A stretch of 64,000 bases of DNA from RH-AL1 sp965277355. GTDB taxonomy: Bacteria; Pseudomonadota; Alphaproteobacteria; Rhizobiales; Beijerinckiaceae. The stretch is from assembly GCA_965277355.1 (NCBI GenBank), contig CBDICN010000002.1:434001-498000 (forward strand), written 5' to 3'. The first letter of the stretch is position 1. Each line of letters starts with the position of its first letter. This document shows positions 50,348 to 58,412 of this stretch, piece by piece. Both the position numbers and the translations under genes were made by a program. The notes below the pieces were generated by a model. It saw only the letters and a program-made list of their open reading frames with translations, searched no databases and had not been told where the DNA came from.

Positions 50348-50818
50348 CTACCAGTCCTCCGCGACGGGCGCACTCCCGATGACTTCGGCGAGACGAGCCG
50401 ATGTCGCGCGCGTGGTTCCCTCAGGCAGAGCGTCGAGCGGGAAAAAGCCGGCCTCGGCGATCTCCCAGTCCGGCTCGAAAGATCCGCGCTCGACGGCCCG
50501 GACGACGTAGCAGGCGACGTGATCGTGGTGACCGTTGCGGTAGAAGCCGTGCAGCAGCGGACGCCCGGTGCAGACCAGCCCGCCCTCCTCCCGAAGCTCG
50601 CGAATGGCCGCCGCTTCCGCCGTCTCGCCGCGATCGACCGCGCCGCCCGGCAGGTACCAGCCCGGCCGATAGGTGTGGCGGACGAGGAAGACCTGATCCG
50701 CCTCCAGCACCACGGCTCGGACGCCGAGGGTCACCGCCCGGTTCCACCAGACGTGGTAATGGAGACGTTCGCCGATCCGCAGCAAACGGCGGGAGATGGC
50801 GGCGCGATCGATCGGCAT
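50348..50818 (-). CDS. Nudix hydrolase
   Basis: A 156-residue Nudix protein with a complete box, GGAVDRGETAEAAAIRELREEGGL (quoted in full length 24; key residues are the G, ETAE, REL and EEGG positions near 57-80). It hydrolyses a nucleoside-diphosphate-linked substrate that cannot be predicted. Its N-terminal RLLRIGERLHYHVWWNRAVT is common in rhizobial Nudix proteins. It lies 28 bases upstream of the GNAT gene on the same strand and probably shares its transcript. Confidence 0.9.
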   Translation of the reverse strand: MPIDRAAISRRLLRIGERLHYHVWWNRAVTLGVRAVVLEADQVFLVRHTYRPGWYLPGGAVDRGETAEAAAIRELREEGGLVCTGRPLLHGFYRNGHHDHVACYVVRAVERGSFEPDWEIAEAGFFPLDALPEGTTRATSARLAEVIGSAPVAEDW

Positions 50819-50957
50819 GTCGTGAGCTTAACGGGTTCCCGGAGCGCCGTCTTCGGTCGCCCCGCGCAGTTTTGAAAATCGTTATCGTGCTCGGCGGCGC
50901 CATCGTGCTCGCGACCGGCATCCTCATCGGCGCGGTTTAGCCGCGGCCTTCGCGTCG

Positions 50958-51956
50958 GTGCCTCGCCGCGAGGGATCGGTGGCAAAGCCCGCATCGACAG
51001 ACCCCCGACCGACCCTGTATCCATCGGCCACGTCCTCGTCTTTCAAGCGCGAGTTCCGTTTGCCGTTCACCCTGGCTCATCTCTCCGACGCGCACATCGG
51101 TCCCCTGCCCTACGCGCGGCGGCGCGATCTCATCGGCAAGCGGATCACCGGCTACATCAACTGGAAGCGCGGACGCTCAACAGCCCACGACATGGACGTG
51201 CTGGCGGCCGTCATCACCGACATGCGCAACCAGGCGCCGGATCATGTCGCAATGACGGGCGACATCCTCAACATCGGCCTGCCCGGGGAATTCCCGCTCG
51301 CCGCCGCCTGGCTCGCCTCGCTCGGCCAGCCCGGCAGCGAGGTGAGCTTCACCGCCGGCAACCACGATGCCTACACGAGGGGTTCGCTGCCGACGCTGGC
51401 GCGCACCTTCGCGCCCTGGACGCAGAGCGACGCAACCGGCCTGCCCGGCTACCCCTATTTGAAGGTGCGCGCAGGCGTCGCGCTGATCGGGCTGTGCTCC
51501 GGGATCCCGCGGGCGCCCTTCATCGCCTCCGGGCGCCTCGGTCACCTGCAACGGGACGCCTGCGAGGCGATGCTGGCCGCCGCCGGACAGCGCGGTCTGG
51601 CCCGCGTGGTCATGCTGCATCATCCGCCGGAGATCGCCGAGCCGACCGGCCACCTGGCGCGGGGCCTGAGCGACCACCACGCTTTTCGCGCGCTGATCGC
51701 GCGCGTCGGCGCCGAGCTGATTATCCACGGCCACAACCACAAGCTGTTCGTCGACCATATGCCCGGTCCCACCCGCGCCGTGCCGGTCGTCGGCGTGCCG
51801 TCGGCCTCGGCGGTGAGGGGCGGCCTGCGCAACCGCGCCGGCTACCACCTTTTCTCGCTCGCAGGCTCGGGCGCCGACGTCACGATCACCGCCCGCGCCC
51901 GCGGCCTGCTGCCAGGCCTGCGCCAGATCGGCGACCTCGGGCCGATCATGCTGTAA
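50958..51956 (+). CDS. Calcineurin-like metallophosphoesterase, larger
   Basis: A 332-residue phosphoesterase with the metal motifs LAHLSDAHIGPLP (DxH), MTGDILN (GD), AGNHDAY (GNHD), VMLHHPP and IHGHNHK. It resembles cyclic-AMP phosphodiesterase-like (Icc-type) proteins. The GTG at 50958 gives the longest product; a start just before the first motif is possible, since residues 1-35 are not conserved. Substrate unknown. Followed by the tautomerase gene. Confidence 0.88.
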   Translation: MPRREGSVAKPASTDPRPTLYPSATSSSFKREFRLPFTLAHLSDAHIGPLPYARRRDLIGKRITGYINWKRGRSTAHDMDVLAAVITDMRNQAPDHVAMTGDILNIGLPGEFPLAAAWLASLGQPGSEVSFTAGNHDAYTRGSLPTLARTFAPWTQSDATGLPGYPYLKVRAGVALIGLCSGIPRAPFIASGRLGHLQRDACEAMLAAAGQRGLARVVMLHHPPEIAEPTGHLARGLSDHHAFRALIARVGAELIIHGHNHKLFVDHMPGPTRAVPVVGVPSASAVRGGLRNRAGYHLFSLAGSGADVTITARARGLLPGLRQIGDLGPIML

Positions 51957-51994
51957 GCGTTCGGAGACTGTCGCTGTGGAGAGGATCGGGAACG

Positions 51995-52390
51995 TTGCCA
52001 AACACCCTTATCGCGACGAGAACAGGCTGGATCGGCGATCCGGCGGCGGTACTGGAGGCGGTCCAATCCGCCCTTCGCGATGCGCTGAGGATTCCCGAAT
52101 GGGATCGGACACTGCGGCTGGTCGAACACTCGCCGTCGCACTTCGCGATCCCTCCCGGGCGCGGCCCGAGGTTCACCGTCATCGAGATCACAATGTTCGC
52201 CGGACGCTCGATCGACGCCAAGCGCTCGCTCTATCGGGCTCTCGTCCACAACCTGGCCACGCTCGGCGTGCCTGCGGACGACATCAAGATAACGCTCGTC
52301 GAAAGCCCGCCCGAGAATTGGGGCATCCGAGGAGGGAAGCCCGCCTCCGAGGTCGACTCGGATTTGCGATTGACGTGTAGCCGCGGTTGA
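51995..52390 (+). CDS. Tautomerase-family protein with a C-terminal frameshift
   Basis: A 131-residue protein of the tautomerase/MIF-like family (PNTLIATRTGWIGDPAAVLE, TMFAGRSIDAKRSLYRALV, ESPPENWGIRGGKPASEVD). The TTG start gives the family-typical Pro at position 2, the catalytic base of tautomerases. After PASEVD the sequence departs from the family: the reading frame gives SDLRLTCSRG, whereas the +1 frame reads LGFAIDV and stops at 52380, the expected end. A one-base deletion near 52357-52358 explains this. The active site is untouched, so the protein may still work. Confidence 0.82.
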   Translation: MPNTLIATRTGWIGDPAAVLEAVQSALRDALRIPEWDRTLRLVEHSPSHFAIPPGRGPRFTVIEITMFAGRSIDAKRSLYRALVHNLATLGVPADDIKITLVESPPENWGIRGGKPASEVDSDLRLTCSRG

Positions 52391-52497
52391 ATTGGGCTTC
52401 GGCGCCCCGGAACGTCAGCGGTTCGCAGCGACGCAACCCTCATACCCGCGACCTCGCCTCGCTTGTCTCACCCCATCCGCTGGGCTAGCGTCCGGGC

Positions 52498-53910
52498 ATG
52501 ACCCAATCCTCCCCGGCTCCGCGCGCTTTCGACATCGGCGCGATCCTCGCCGACCGCGAGGCGGAACGCTACGGCCTGCACACCGCTCACCTCAACGAGC
52601 AGATGGTCAAGGTGCTGCAGACGATCGGCTACGACGTCGGCTTCCGCGCCGGCCAGGGCCAGTACTTGTTCGATCGCAAGGGCGACCGCTACCTCGACCT
52701 GCTGTCGGGCTGGGGCGTGTTCGCAATCGGCCGCAACCACCCGGTGCTGCGCGACGCCCTGAAGGCGGTGCTCGGCTCAGACCTGCCGAACCTGATCCAG
52801 ATGGACGTGTCGGTGTTGTCCGGCGTGCTGGCCGAACGCCTGCTCGCCTACACGCCCTGGCTCGAGAAAGTGTTCTTCTCCAATTCCGGCGCCGAGGCGG
52901 TCGAGGCGGCGATCAAGTTCGCCCGCGCGACCACCGGGCGTCCGGAGATCGCGTATGCCGACCACGCCTTCCACGGCCTCTCCTACGGCGCGCTGTCGCT
53001 CACCGGCGACAAGATGTTCCGCGACGGCTTCGGCACGCTGCTGCCGGGCTGCGTCGAGGTGCCGTTCAACGATCTCGCCGCGCTCGAGAGGACGCTGTCG
53101 TCGAAGCAGGTCGCGGCGTTCATCGTCGAGCCGATCCAGGGCAAGGGAGTGAACCTGCCCGACGACGGCTATCTCGCCGGCGTGCAGGCGCTCTGCCGCA
53201 AGTACGGCACGCTGTTCGTCGCCGACGAGATCCAGACCGGGCTAGGGCGCACCGGCAAATTCCTGGCGATCGAGCACTGGGGCGTCGAGCCGGACATGGT
53301 GCTGATCGCCAAGGCGCTGTCGGGCGGCCATGTCCCGGTCGGCGCGGTGCTCTGCCGCAAGAGGATCTTCGACAAGGTTTTTTCGCGCATGGACAAGGCC
53401 GTCGTGCACGGCTCGACCTTCTCCAAGAACGACATGGCGATGGCCGCCGGCCTCGCGACGCTTGAGGTGATCGAGAGCGAGGGCCTGGTGGCGAACGCCG
53501 CCGTCAAGGGCGAGCGGCTGATGGCCTCGTTCCGCGACATGGCGGAACGCTACGAGTTCGTGAAGACGGTGCGCGGCAAGGGGCTGATGATCGGCCTCGA
53601 GTTCGGCTCGCCGCGCTCGCTCAAGCTGAAGGCGGCCTGGTCGCTGCTGGAGACGGCGAACGCCGGGCTGTTCAGCCAGATCATCACCATTCCGATTTTC
53701 AAGACCCACAAGATCGTCGTGCAGGTGGCCGGGCACGGGCTCAACGTCGTCAAGCTGCTGCCGGCGCTGACCATCACCGATGCCGATTGCGACTGGATCG
53801 AAGGCGCCTTCGAGGACGTGATCGCCGACGCCCACAAAGTGCCGGGCGCGGTGTGGACGCTCGGCAAGACGCTCGCCGGCCACGCGATGAAGGCCCGCGC
53901 CGGCGCCTGA
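52498..53910 (+). CDS. Class III (PLP) aminotransferase, possibly HpnO-like
   Basis: A 470-residue PLP enzyme. The substrate/cofactor segment is VFFSNSGAEAVEAAIKFARA, the PLP Asp lies in LFVADEIQTGLGRTGKF, and the Schiff-base Lys in MVLIAKALSGGHVPVGA. Overall sequence (DLPNLIQMDVSVLSG; VVHGSTFSKNDMAMAAG; DCDWIEGAFEDVIADAHKVP) resembles the branch that includes HpnO, the aminobacteriohopanetriol synthase of hopanoid biosynthesis, which is common in these bacteria. No other hopanoid gene is in the window, so that assignment is tentative. Confidence 0.9.
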   Translation: MTQSSPAPRAFDIGAILADREAERYGLHTAHLNEQMVKVLQTIGYDVGFRAGQGQYLFDRKGDRYLDLLSGWGVFAIGRNHPVLRDALKAVLGSDLPNLIQMDVSVLSGVLAERLLAYTPWLEKVFFSNSGAEAVEAAIKFARATTGRPEIAYADHAFHGLSYGALSLTGDKMFRDGFGTLLPGCVEVPFNDLAALERTLSSKQVAAFIVEPIQGKGVNLPDDGYLAGVQALCRKYGTLFVADEIQTGLGRTGKFLAIEHWGVEPDMVLIAKALSGGHVPVGAVLCRKRIFDKVFSRMDKAVVHGSTFSKNDMAMAAGLATLEVIESEGLVANAAVKGERLMASFRDMAERYEFVKTVRGKGLMIGLEFGSPRSLKLKAAWSLLETANAGLFSQIITIPIFKTHKIVVQVAGHGLNVVKLLPALTITDADCDWIEGAFEDVIADAHKVPGAVWTLGKTLAGHAMKARAGA

Positions 53911-53968
53911 GAGTGCCTCGAAACCGTGAAGCGGTCAGGCCGGACCCGCTGTCCCCGCTACATGACCG

Positions 53969-54490
53969 TTAGCAGAAAGCCGCGCGCAGCTTCGAGATCT
54001 GATCCTCGATGGGGCTCGGCGCCGGAGTGGCCGTATCGACGCTGATCAGCCTGTCGAGGTGGACGATGCGCTCCTGCAGACGCAGCGAAGCCGCGTTGAG
54101 CGCGAGCAGGCCGCCCGGCAGCCCCGCGACGCCGTTGTCCGGGCGGCGCGTCGTCTCCCAGGCGAGCCGGGTGCGCTGGTGGTCGCTCGCCGCCTCGGCT
54201 TGGGTCATCTCGCCCTCGTTGACGGCGCGCTGCACGAGCAGCCAGGATGCGATCTGCATCAGCCGCGTCGTCAGCCGCATGCTTTCCGAGGCATAGGCGA
54301 GCGCCGGTTCGCGCGGCAGACGCCGCGCTTCCTCGCGGCCACCGCCATCAAGATAGGCGGCCGTCTTCTCGACGAGCGCCATCCCTTCGGCGAACAGAGT
54401 CTTGAAGAGATGGGAGGCGGCGAGCTTTTCGCCGAACCGGATCGCACCGTCCTGGTCGATCCGGCCGACTTCGATGAGTTCTTTGGCCAT
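53969..54490 (-). CDS. rcdA: RcdA-like DUF1465 protein
   Basis: A 173-residue helical protein of family DUF1465 (FAEGMALVEKTAAYLDGGGR, YASESMRLTTRLMQIASWLLVQRAVNEGEMT, ERIVHLDRLISVD, quoted in parts). In Caulobacter, RcdA is an adaptor that helps ClpXP degrade CtrA at the swarmer-to-stalked transition. It starts at ATG 54490. The neighbouring DUF1192 and DUF1013 genes fit a conserved cell-cycle cluster. Confidence 0.85.
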   Translation of the reverse strand: MAKELIEVGRIDQDGAIRFGEKLAASHLFKTLFAEGMALVEKTAAYLDGGGREEARRLPREPALAYASESMRLTTRLMQIASWLLVQRAVNEGEMTQAEAASDHQRTRLAWETTRRPDNGVAGLPGGLLALNAASLRLQERIVHLDRLISVDTATPAPSPIEDQISKLRAAFC

Positions 54491-54561
54491 GGCACCCTAC
54501 GCGAACACACTTGGTCTTATGACAGCAAGCACAAAGCCACTGATGCTTTGATGGAATTTAC

Positions 54562-54588
54562 GTTTCGTTAGGCTTAACGAAACCTTCA
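54562..54588. promoter_or_regulatory. Palindrome plus CtrA-like half-sites upstream of rcdA
   Basis: A perfect 9-bp stem GTTTCGTTA-ggct-TAACGAAAC (54562-54583) is followed by overlapping TTAACGAAACCTTCA (54574-54588), one mismatch from TTAA-N7-TTAA. It is 72-98 bases upstream of the rcdA start. CtrA control of rcdA is described in Caulobacter; here it is a prediction. Confidence 0.4.
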
Positions 54589-54738
54589 CGGAGCCGTCTC
54601 GAAGCCGATTTCCCGAGGGGCTCCGTTCACGGGCCGCCGACAAGTCCGGGCGTGGCCTGCGACCGCGGTCCGATCCTTAGGCTGTCCCCCGCCTTTGTCG
54701 GTGAGCCAGTTCGCGACAGACGGCCCGAATTGGCGCAT

Positions 54739-54936
54739 TCACGGTTTCGGCGTGCCGAACACCGAGCCTGCGCTGTCGAGCGCCACCTGCTTGAGACGCT
54801 TGGCCTGCTCGAGTCGCTCGATTTCCGCCCGCAACAGCGCGATGCGCTCGTCAAACTCGTGAACCGACAGATCGTCGAGCTTCTCGCCAAGCCAATGCAC
54901 GTTCGGGCGGCGCGGGCCGTCCTCTTCCCTGGTCAT
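54739..54936 (-). CDS. DUF1192 small protein
   Basis: A 65-residue protein with the DUF1192 pattern GEKLDDLSVHEFDERIALLR and a short coiled coil ALLRAEIERLEQAKRL. Function unknown; widely conserved in Hyphomicrobiales next to DUF1465/RcdA genes. ATG 54936 is chosen; a longer frame to 55011 adds unconserved residues. Confidence 0.85.
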   Translation of the reverse strand: MTREEDGPRRPNVHWLGEKLDDLSVHEFDERIALLRAEIERLEQAKRLKQVALDSAGSVFGTPKP

Positions 54937-55099
54937 TGCCGTCCTCCCGCCGGCAAAGCCATGTTGCCATCCCGGCGCGCGCTCCTTATAGCTCACCCAT
55001 CCCCATATCAATCATCAACCGTGGCCGCTGGCGCGCCGTCGCGCGATCCGCCGGCTGGCCAACACGATTACAGACCGCCAAGGTCGGGAGACGACGATA

Positions 55100-55813
55100 A
55101 TGAGCAATGCACCGCTGATGCCCAAGGCGACAGCAGTCTGGCTCGTCGAGAACACGTCGCTGACGTTCGATCAGATCGCCGATTTCTGTAAGCTGCATCC
55201 GCTCGAGGTCAAGGGGATCGCCGACGGCGAAGTGGCGGCAGGCATCAAAGGCCACGATCCGATCACCTCGGGCCAACTGACGCGCGAGGAGATCGCGAAG
55301 GCCGAGGACAACCCCGAGCATCACCTTTCGCTGGCGATCTCCAAGGTGCGCCTGCCGGAGATCAAGCCGCGACGCGGCGCCCGTTATACGCCGCTGTCGC
55401 GCCGGCAGGACCGGCCCAACGCCATCCTCTGGCTGATCCGCAACCACTCCGAACTGAAGGACGCGCAGATCATGCGCTTGGCCGGCACGACGAAGACGAC
55501 GCTGGAGGCGATCCGCAACCGCACGCACTGGAATTCCGCCGCCCTCCAGCCGTTGGACCCGGTCACGCTCGGTCTCTGCTCGCAGATCGATCTCGACTTC
55601 GAGGTCAATCGCGCTGCGAAGGACCGTGCGCCCGTCCCCGTCGAGCATGGCGAGACGCTGATTCCGGCCGAGATCACCACCGGTCCGCGTGAGGCCCATC
55701 ATCCGGAACCCTCGGTCTTCGCCGATAGCCCGCAACCCAGGGTCGACGCCGACGAGGATCTCGACGTCGCCTCGGTGTTCTCGAAGCTCAAGACGCTCAA
55801 GTCCGACCGCTGA
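55100..55813 (+). CDS. trcR: TrcR-type DUF1013 cell-cycle regulator
   Basis: A 237-residue cytoplasmic protein of the DUF1013 family, named TrcR (cell-cycle transcriptional regulator) in recent annotations. Helix-turn-helix-like pairs are visible: PKATAVWLVENTSLTFDQIADF near 8-29 and RPNAILWLIRNHSELKDAQIMRLAGTTKTTLEAIR (quoted in parts) near 105-138. The C-terminal 60 residues are variable. It is divergent from DUF1192 and rcdA, and its targets are not predictable. Confidence 0.85.
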   Translation: MSNAPLMPKATAVWLVENTSLTFDQIADFCKLHPLEVKGIADGEVAAGIKGHDPITSGQLTREEIAKAEDNPEHHLSLAISKVRLPEIKPRRGARYTPLSRRQDRPNAILWLIRNHSELKDAQIMRLAGTTKTTLEAIRNRTHWNSAALQPLDPVTLGLCSQIDLDFEVNRAAKDRAPVPVEHGETLIPAEITTGPREAHHPEPSVFADSPQPRVDADEDLDVASVFSKLKTLKSDR

Positions 55814-55822
55814 GGCGCCACC

Positions 55823-58075
55823 TCACCGCAGCGTGTTGGGCCGGGCCTCGGGCAAGGCTCCGGTCATTGCCAGATGGGGCTGCGAGTAGCGCCGGTCGTA
55901 GAAGGGGCTGAACGACTCATCGATAATCGTCGCGGTGTGATGGCGTTCGCGCAGGCGGCCCATTTCGGCGAGGAAGCGCGGGTTGTTCTCGATCGTCTCG
56001 TCGCTGCCGCGCGAGACAGACTCGTGGTGGATGAGGGTCGCAAATGGCGTCCATACCGTTCGGAAGCCGGCCTGACGGGACCTGATGCAGAGATCGACGT
56101 CGTTGTAGGCGATCGCGAAGGCGTGCTCGTCGAAACCGCCGAGCGCGGTGAAACAGGTGCGCGTCACCAGCATGCAGGCGGCGGTGACGGCGGTCAGCGT
56201 TTGGCGGACCGCGAGCCGACCCATCGGGCCCGGCTCGTCGGCACCGTCGCCGACATACCAGTGCCCCGCGGCGTCTCCGAGGCCGACGATCACGCCGGCG
56301 TGCTGGAGCTTGCCATTGGGATAAAGCAGGCGGGCGCCCACGATGCCGGTATCGGCGAAGGCGAGACATTCGACCATTTCGGCGAGCCATCCGGCGTCCC
56401 CGACCTCGATGTCGTTGTTGAGGAACAGGAAGGCGTCACCGCGCGCCAGCCGAGCCCCGCGATTGCACATGCGCGCGAAGTTGAACGGCTCCGAGACGAT
56501 CTCGGTCTTGAAGCCGCCGGCGCGGCCCTGCTCCTCGTAGAACCGGAGGACGTGGTCGTCGGTGCTGCCGTTGTCGACGACGATGATCTCGAGCGCGTCG
56601 TAGGCCGTCCGCTCGCGGAGGTCCGCGACGATCCGGCTGATCAGGGCCAGGCTGTCGCGGTTGGGGATGATCACGGAGACCAGCGGCTTGCCGGCGGCGG
56701 GAAAGCGGACGCGGTGGAAGTCGGGGTTGGTCGCCGGCTCGATGACCACCTCGCGGCCGGCCGTTTCATAGGCGAGGCGAAGGGCGCTGCGGGCGTTGCT
56801 CACCGAGCGCTCGCGGTAGAGCGCGGAATAGCTCTGCTCCGGCCGTCGCCACATGTAGGCCAGGAACGGGATGTGCACGATCGAGCCGGGTCGCGGATCG
56901 CTGATGTAGCGGAGCAACAGATCGTAGTCTTGCGATCCTTCGCGGTCGAGCCGCAGCCCCCCGAGCGCGCGCAGCTTGGTCCGCCGGAACACCGAGAAAT
57001 GGTTGATGAAGTTCTGGCCCGACAGCAGCACCGAGTCGTAGCCTGGCTTGCAGAAGGAGCCGATCGGCTTGAGGGCGCCGTTGGTGATGATCTCGTCGGT
57101 ATAGAAGAAGTCGGCCTCCGGGTGGTCCAGGATGGCCTTGGCGATGACGGCGATGGCGCCGGAGACGAAGGCGTCGTCGTGGTCGATGAAGCCGACCCAA
57201 TCGCCTCGAGCGGCGGCGATCCCGGCATTGGTCGCGGGCGCGATGCCCTGGTTCTTCGGGTTGCGAAGGACGCGCACGCCGGGGACCGCTTCGGCCTGCT
57301 TCAAGGCCGCCGCCGTGACGCTGCTCGTGGACCCGTCGTCGCTGAGGAGCAACTCGGCGTAGGGCGCCTCCTCGGCCGAAAACGAGTCGAGCAGATCGCG
57401 GAGGTAGTCGCTCTGCGTGTTGTAGGTCGGCGCCACGAAGGAGATGAGCGGCTCCGCGGCACGATGGGCGAGGCGCTCGCGCATTTCGCCCTGCACGGCG
57501 ACCGCCTGCAAGGATTGCGCGAGCTTCAGGCGGGCCAGGACGTCGTCATCGGCCTGCTGCACGCGAACCCCGGAGCCGACCGAGACGTCGGCGAAGAATT
57601 TGCGGATCCGCGCGACGTTGCTCGTGAGCATCGCCAGCGAACCGCGCAGGCCGTTCGGCGTCGGCGTGACGAGACCGATCTTTTGGTAGCGAAGGTTGAA
57701 CAGGTAATGGAGAACGGCGACGCCGAGCGAGCGATGCGTCCGGAACGCCAGGAAGCGAAACGTCGACGGGCCTTCGCTGGGGCGAAAGCGGATCCTGCGG
57801 ACGTTCCCCATCGTGGCGAGAGAGATGTGATAGAACCCGAGCGGAAACGCCCGGAAAACGAGCGAAGACAGCTCGTTGAAGCCTTGGCCCTGGTCGAAGG
57901 AGACCTTCGGCGCCACGGCGCCATTCATGGCCTGCAGGAAGAAGCAGACGAACGGCGGTTCGCTGTGCGTGATGTCGAAGACGAACGCCGGCTCATCCTC
58001 GGTGCTCGACCATACGATGGGCGAGTGCCGCTCGATGCCCTGCGTCTCGCTCGGCGTCACGATCCTGACACGCAA
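55823..58075 (-). CDS. Large glycosyltransferase with two GT2 domains
   Basis: A 750-residue protein, no signal peptide. Residues about 1-200 are an unassigned N-terminal region. A first GT2 domain follows at about 210-440 (ISFVAPTYNTQSDYLRDLL, LLSDDGSTSS, GFIDHDDAF with the DxD-like metal site), and a second at about 460-720 (VSVIIPNRDSLALISRIV, IIVVDNGSTDDH, FLFLNNDIEVG, GGFDEHAFAIAYNDVDLC). Tandem GT2 enzymes of this kind add sugars to O-antigen or exopolysaccharide chains in the cytoplasm. The start is TTG 58075; GTG 58060 is possible. It is divergent from the next large glycosyltransferase gene. Confidence 0.88.
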   Translation of the reverse strand: MRVRIVTPSETQGIERHSPIVWSSTEDEPAFVFDITHSEPPFVCFFLQAMNGAVAPKVSFDQGQGFNELSSLVFRAFPLGFYHISLATMGNVRRIRFRPSEGPSTFRFLAFRTHRSLGVAVLHYLFNLRYQKIGLVTPTPNGLRGSLAMLTSNVARIRKFFADVSVGSGVRVQQADDDVLARLKLAQSLQAVAVQGEMRERLAHRAAEPLISFVAPTYNTQSDYLRDLLDSFSAEEAPYAELLLSDDGSTSSVTAAALKQAEAVPGVRVLRNPKNQGIAPATNAGIAAARGDWVGFIDHDDAFVSGAIAVIAKAILDHPEADFFYTDEIITNGALKPIGSFCKPGYDSVLLSGQNFINHFSVFRRTKLRALGGLRLDREGSQDYDLLLRYISDPRPGSIVHIPFLAYMWRRPEQSYSALYRERSVSNARSALRLAYETAGREVVIEPATNPDFHRVRFPAAGKPLVSVIIPNRDSLALISRIVADLRERTAYDALEIIVVDNGSTDDHVLRFYEEQGRAGGFKTEIVSEPFNFARMCNRGARLARGDAFLFLNNDIEVGDAGWLAEMVECLAFADTGIVGARLLYPNGKLQHAGVIVGLGDAAGHWYVGDGADEPGPMGRLAVRQTLTAVTAACMLVTRTCFTALGGFDEHAFAIAYNDVDLCIRSRQAGFRTVWTPFATLIHHESVSRGSDETIENNPRFLAEMGRLRERHHTATIIDESFSPFYDRRYSQPHLAMTGALPEARPNTLR

Positions 58076-58412
58076 CCGGTTTCAGTCGCCCCGTCTACGG
58101 GGCCGCGTCCTCGAGCCGTGGTCGCCATCTCGATCGCTTCGCTCCTTCGTCTGCGGCTCTCTAGCCGGCTTCGGAGCCGGCTTCAAATGGCGACCCGTCT
58201 GCCGCCCTTGCGCCAGGACGCCAGCCGGCATGGCAGGAGGGAGGCGAACGCCTCACGAACGCCTCGGGCGGCGAGAGCTTGACAGAGGGGTGCATCCATC
58301 GTTCTGCTGCCGCCGCATCGAGCGCCCTCTCCGGGCGCGAAGCAGACATTTCCGTTCACTGGGCCCTTCGCAGACGCCCTTCGCTTGTCGCGGTCCGCAA
58401 GGTAGATTGACA
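58076..58412. other. Divergent intergenic region of the glycosyltransferase genes
   Basis: 337 bases, no gene supported. It contains a repeated palindrome AGCCGGCT-tcgg-AGCCGGCT near 58162-58181, and a wider inverted pair GGTCGCCAT ... ATGGCGACC (about 58129-58137 and 58187-58195) that would fold with it. It probably carries two back-to-back promoters. Confidence 0.6.

Noticed and set aside
50872..50940. 22-residue hydrophobic peptide frame (TTG start)
   Set aside because: No ribosome site, rare start, and no conservation evidence. It could be a chance membrane-like frame in the gap between Nudix and phosphoesterase genes.
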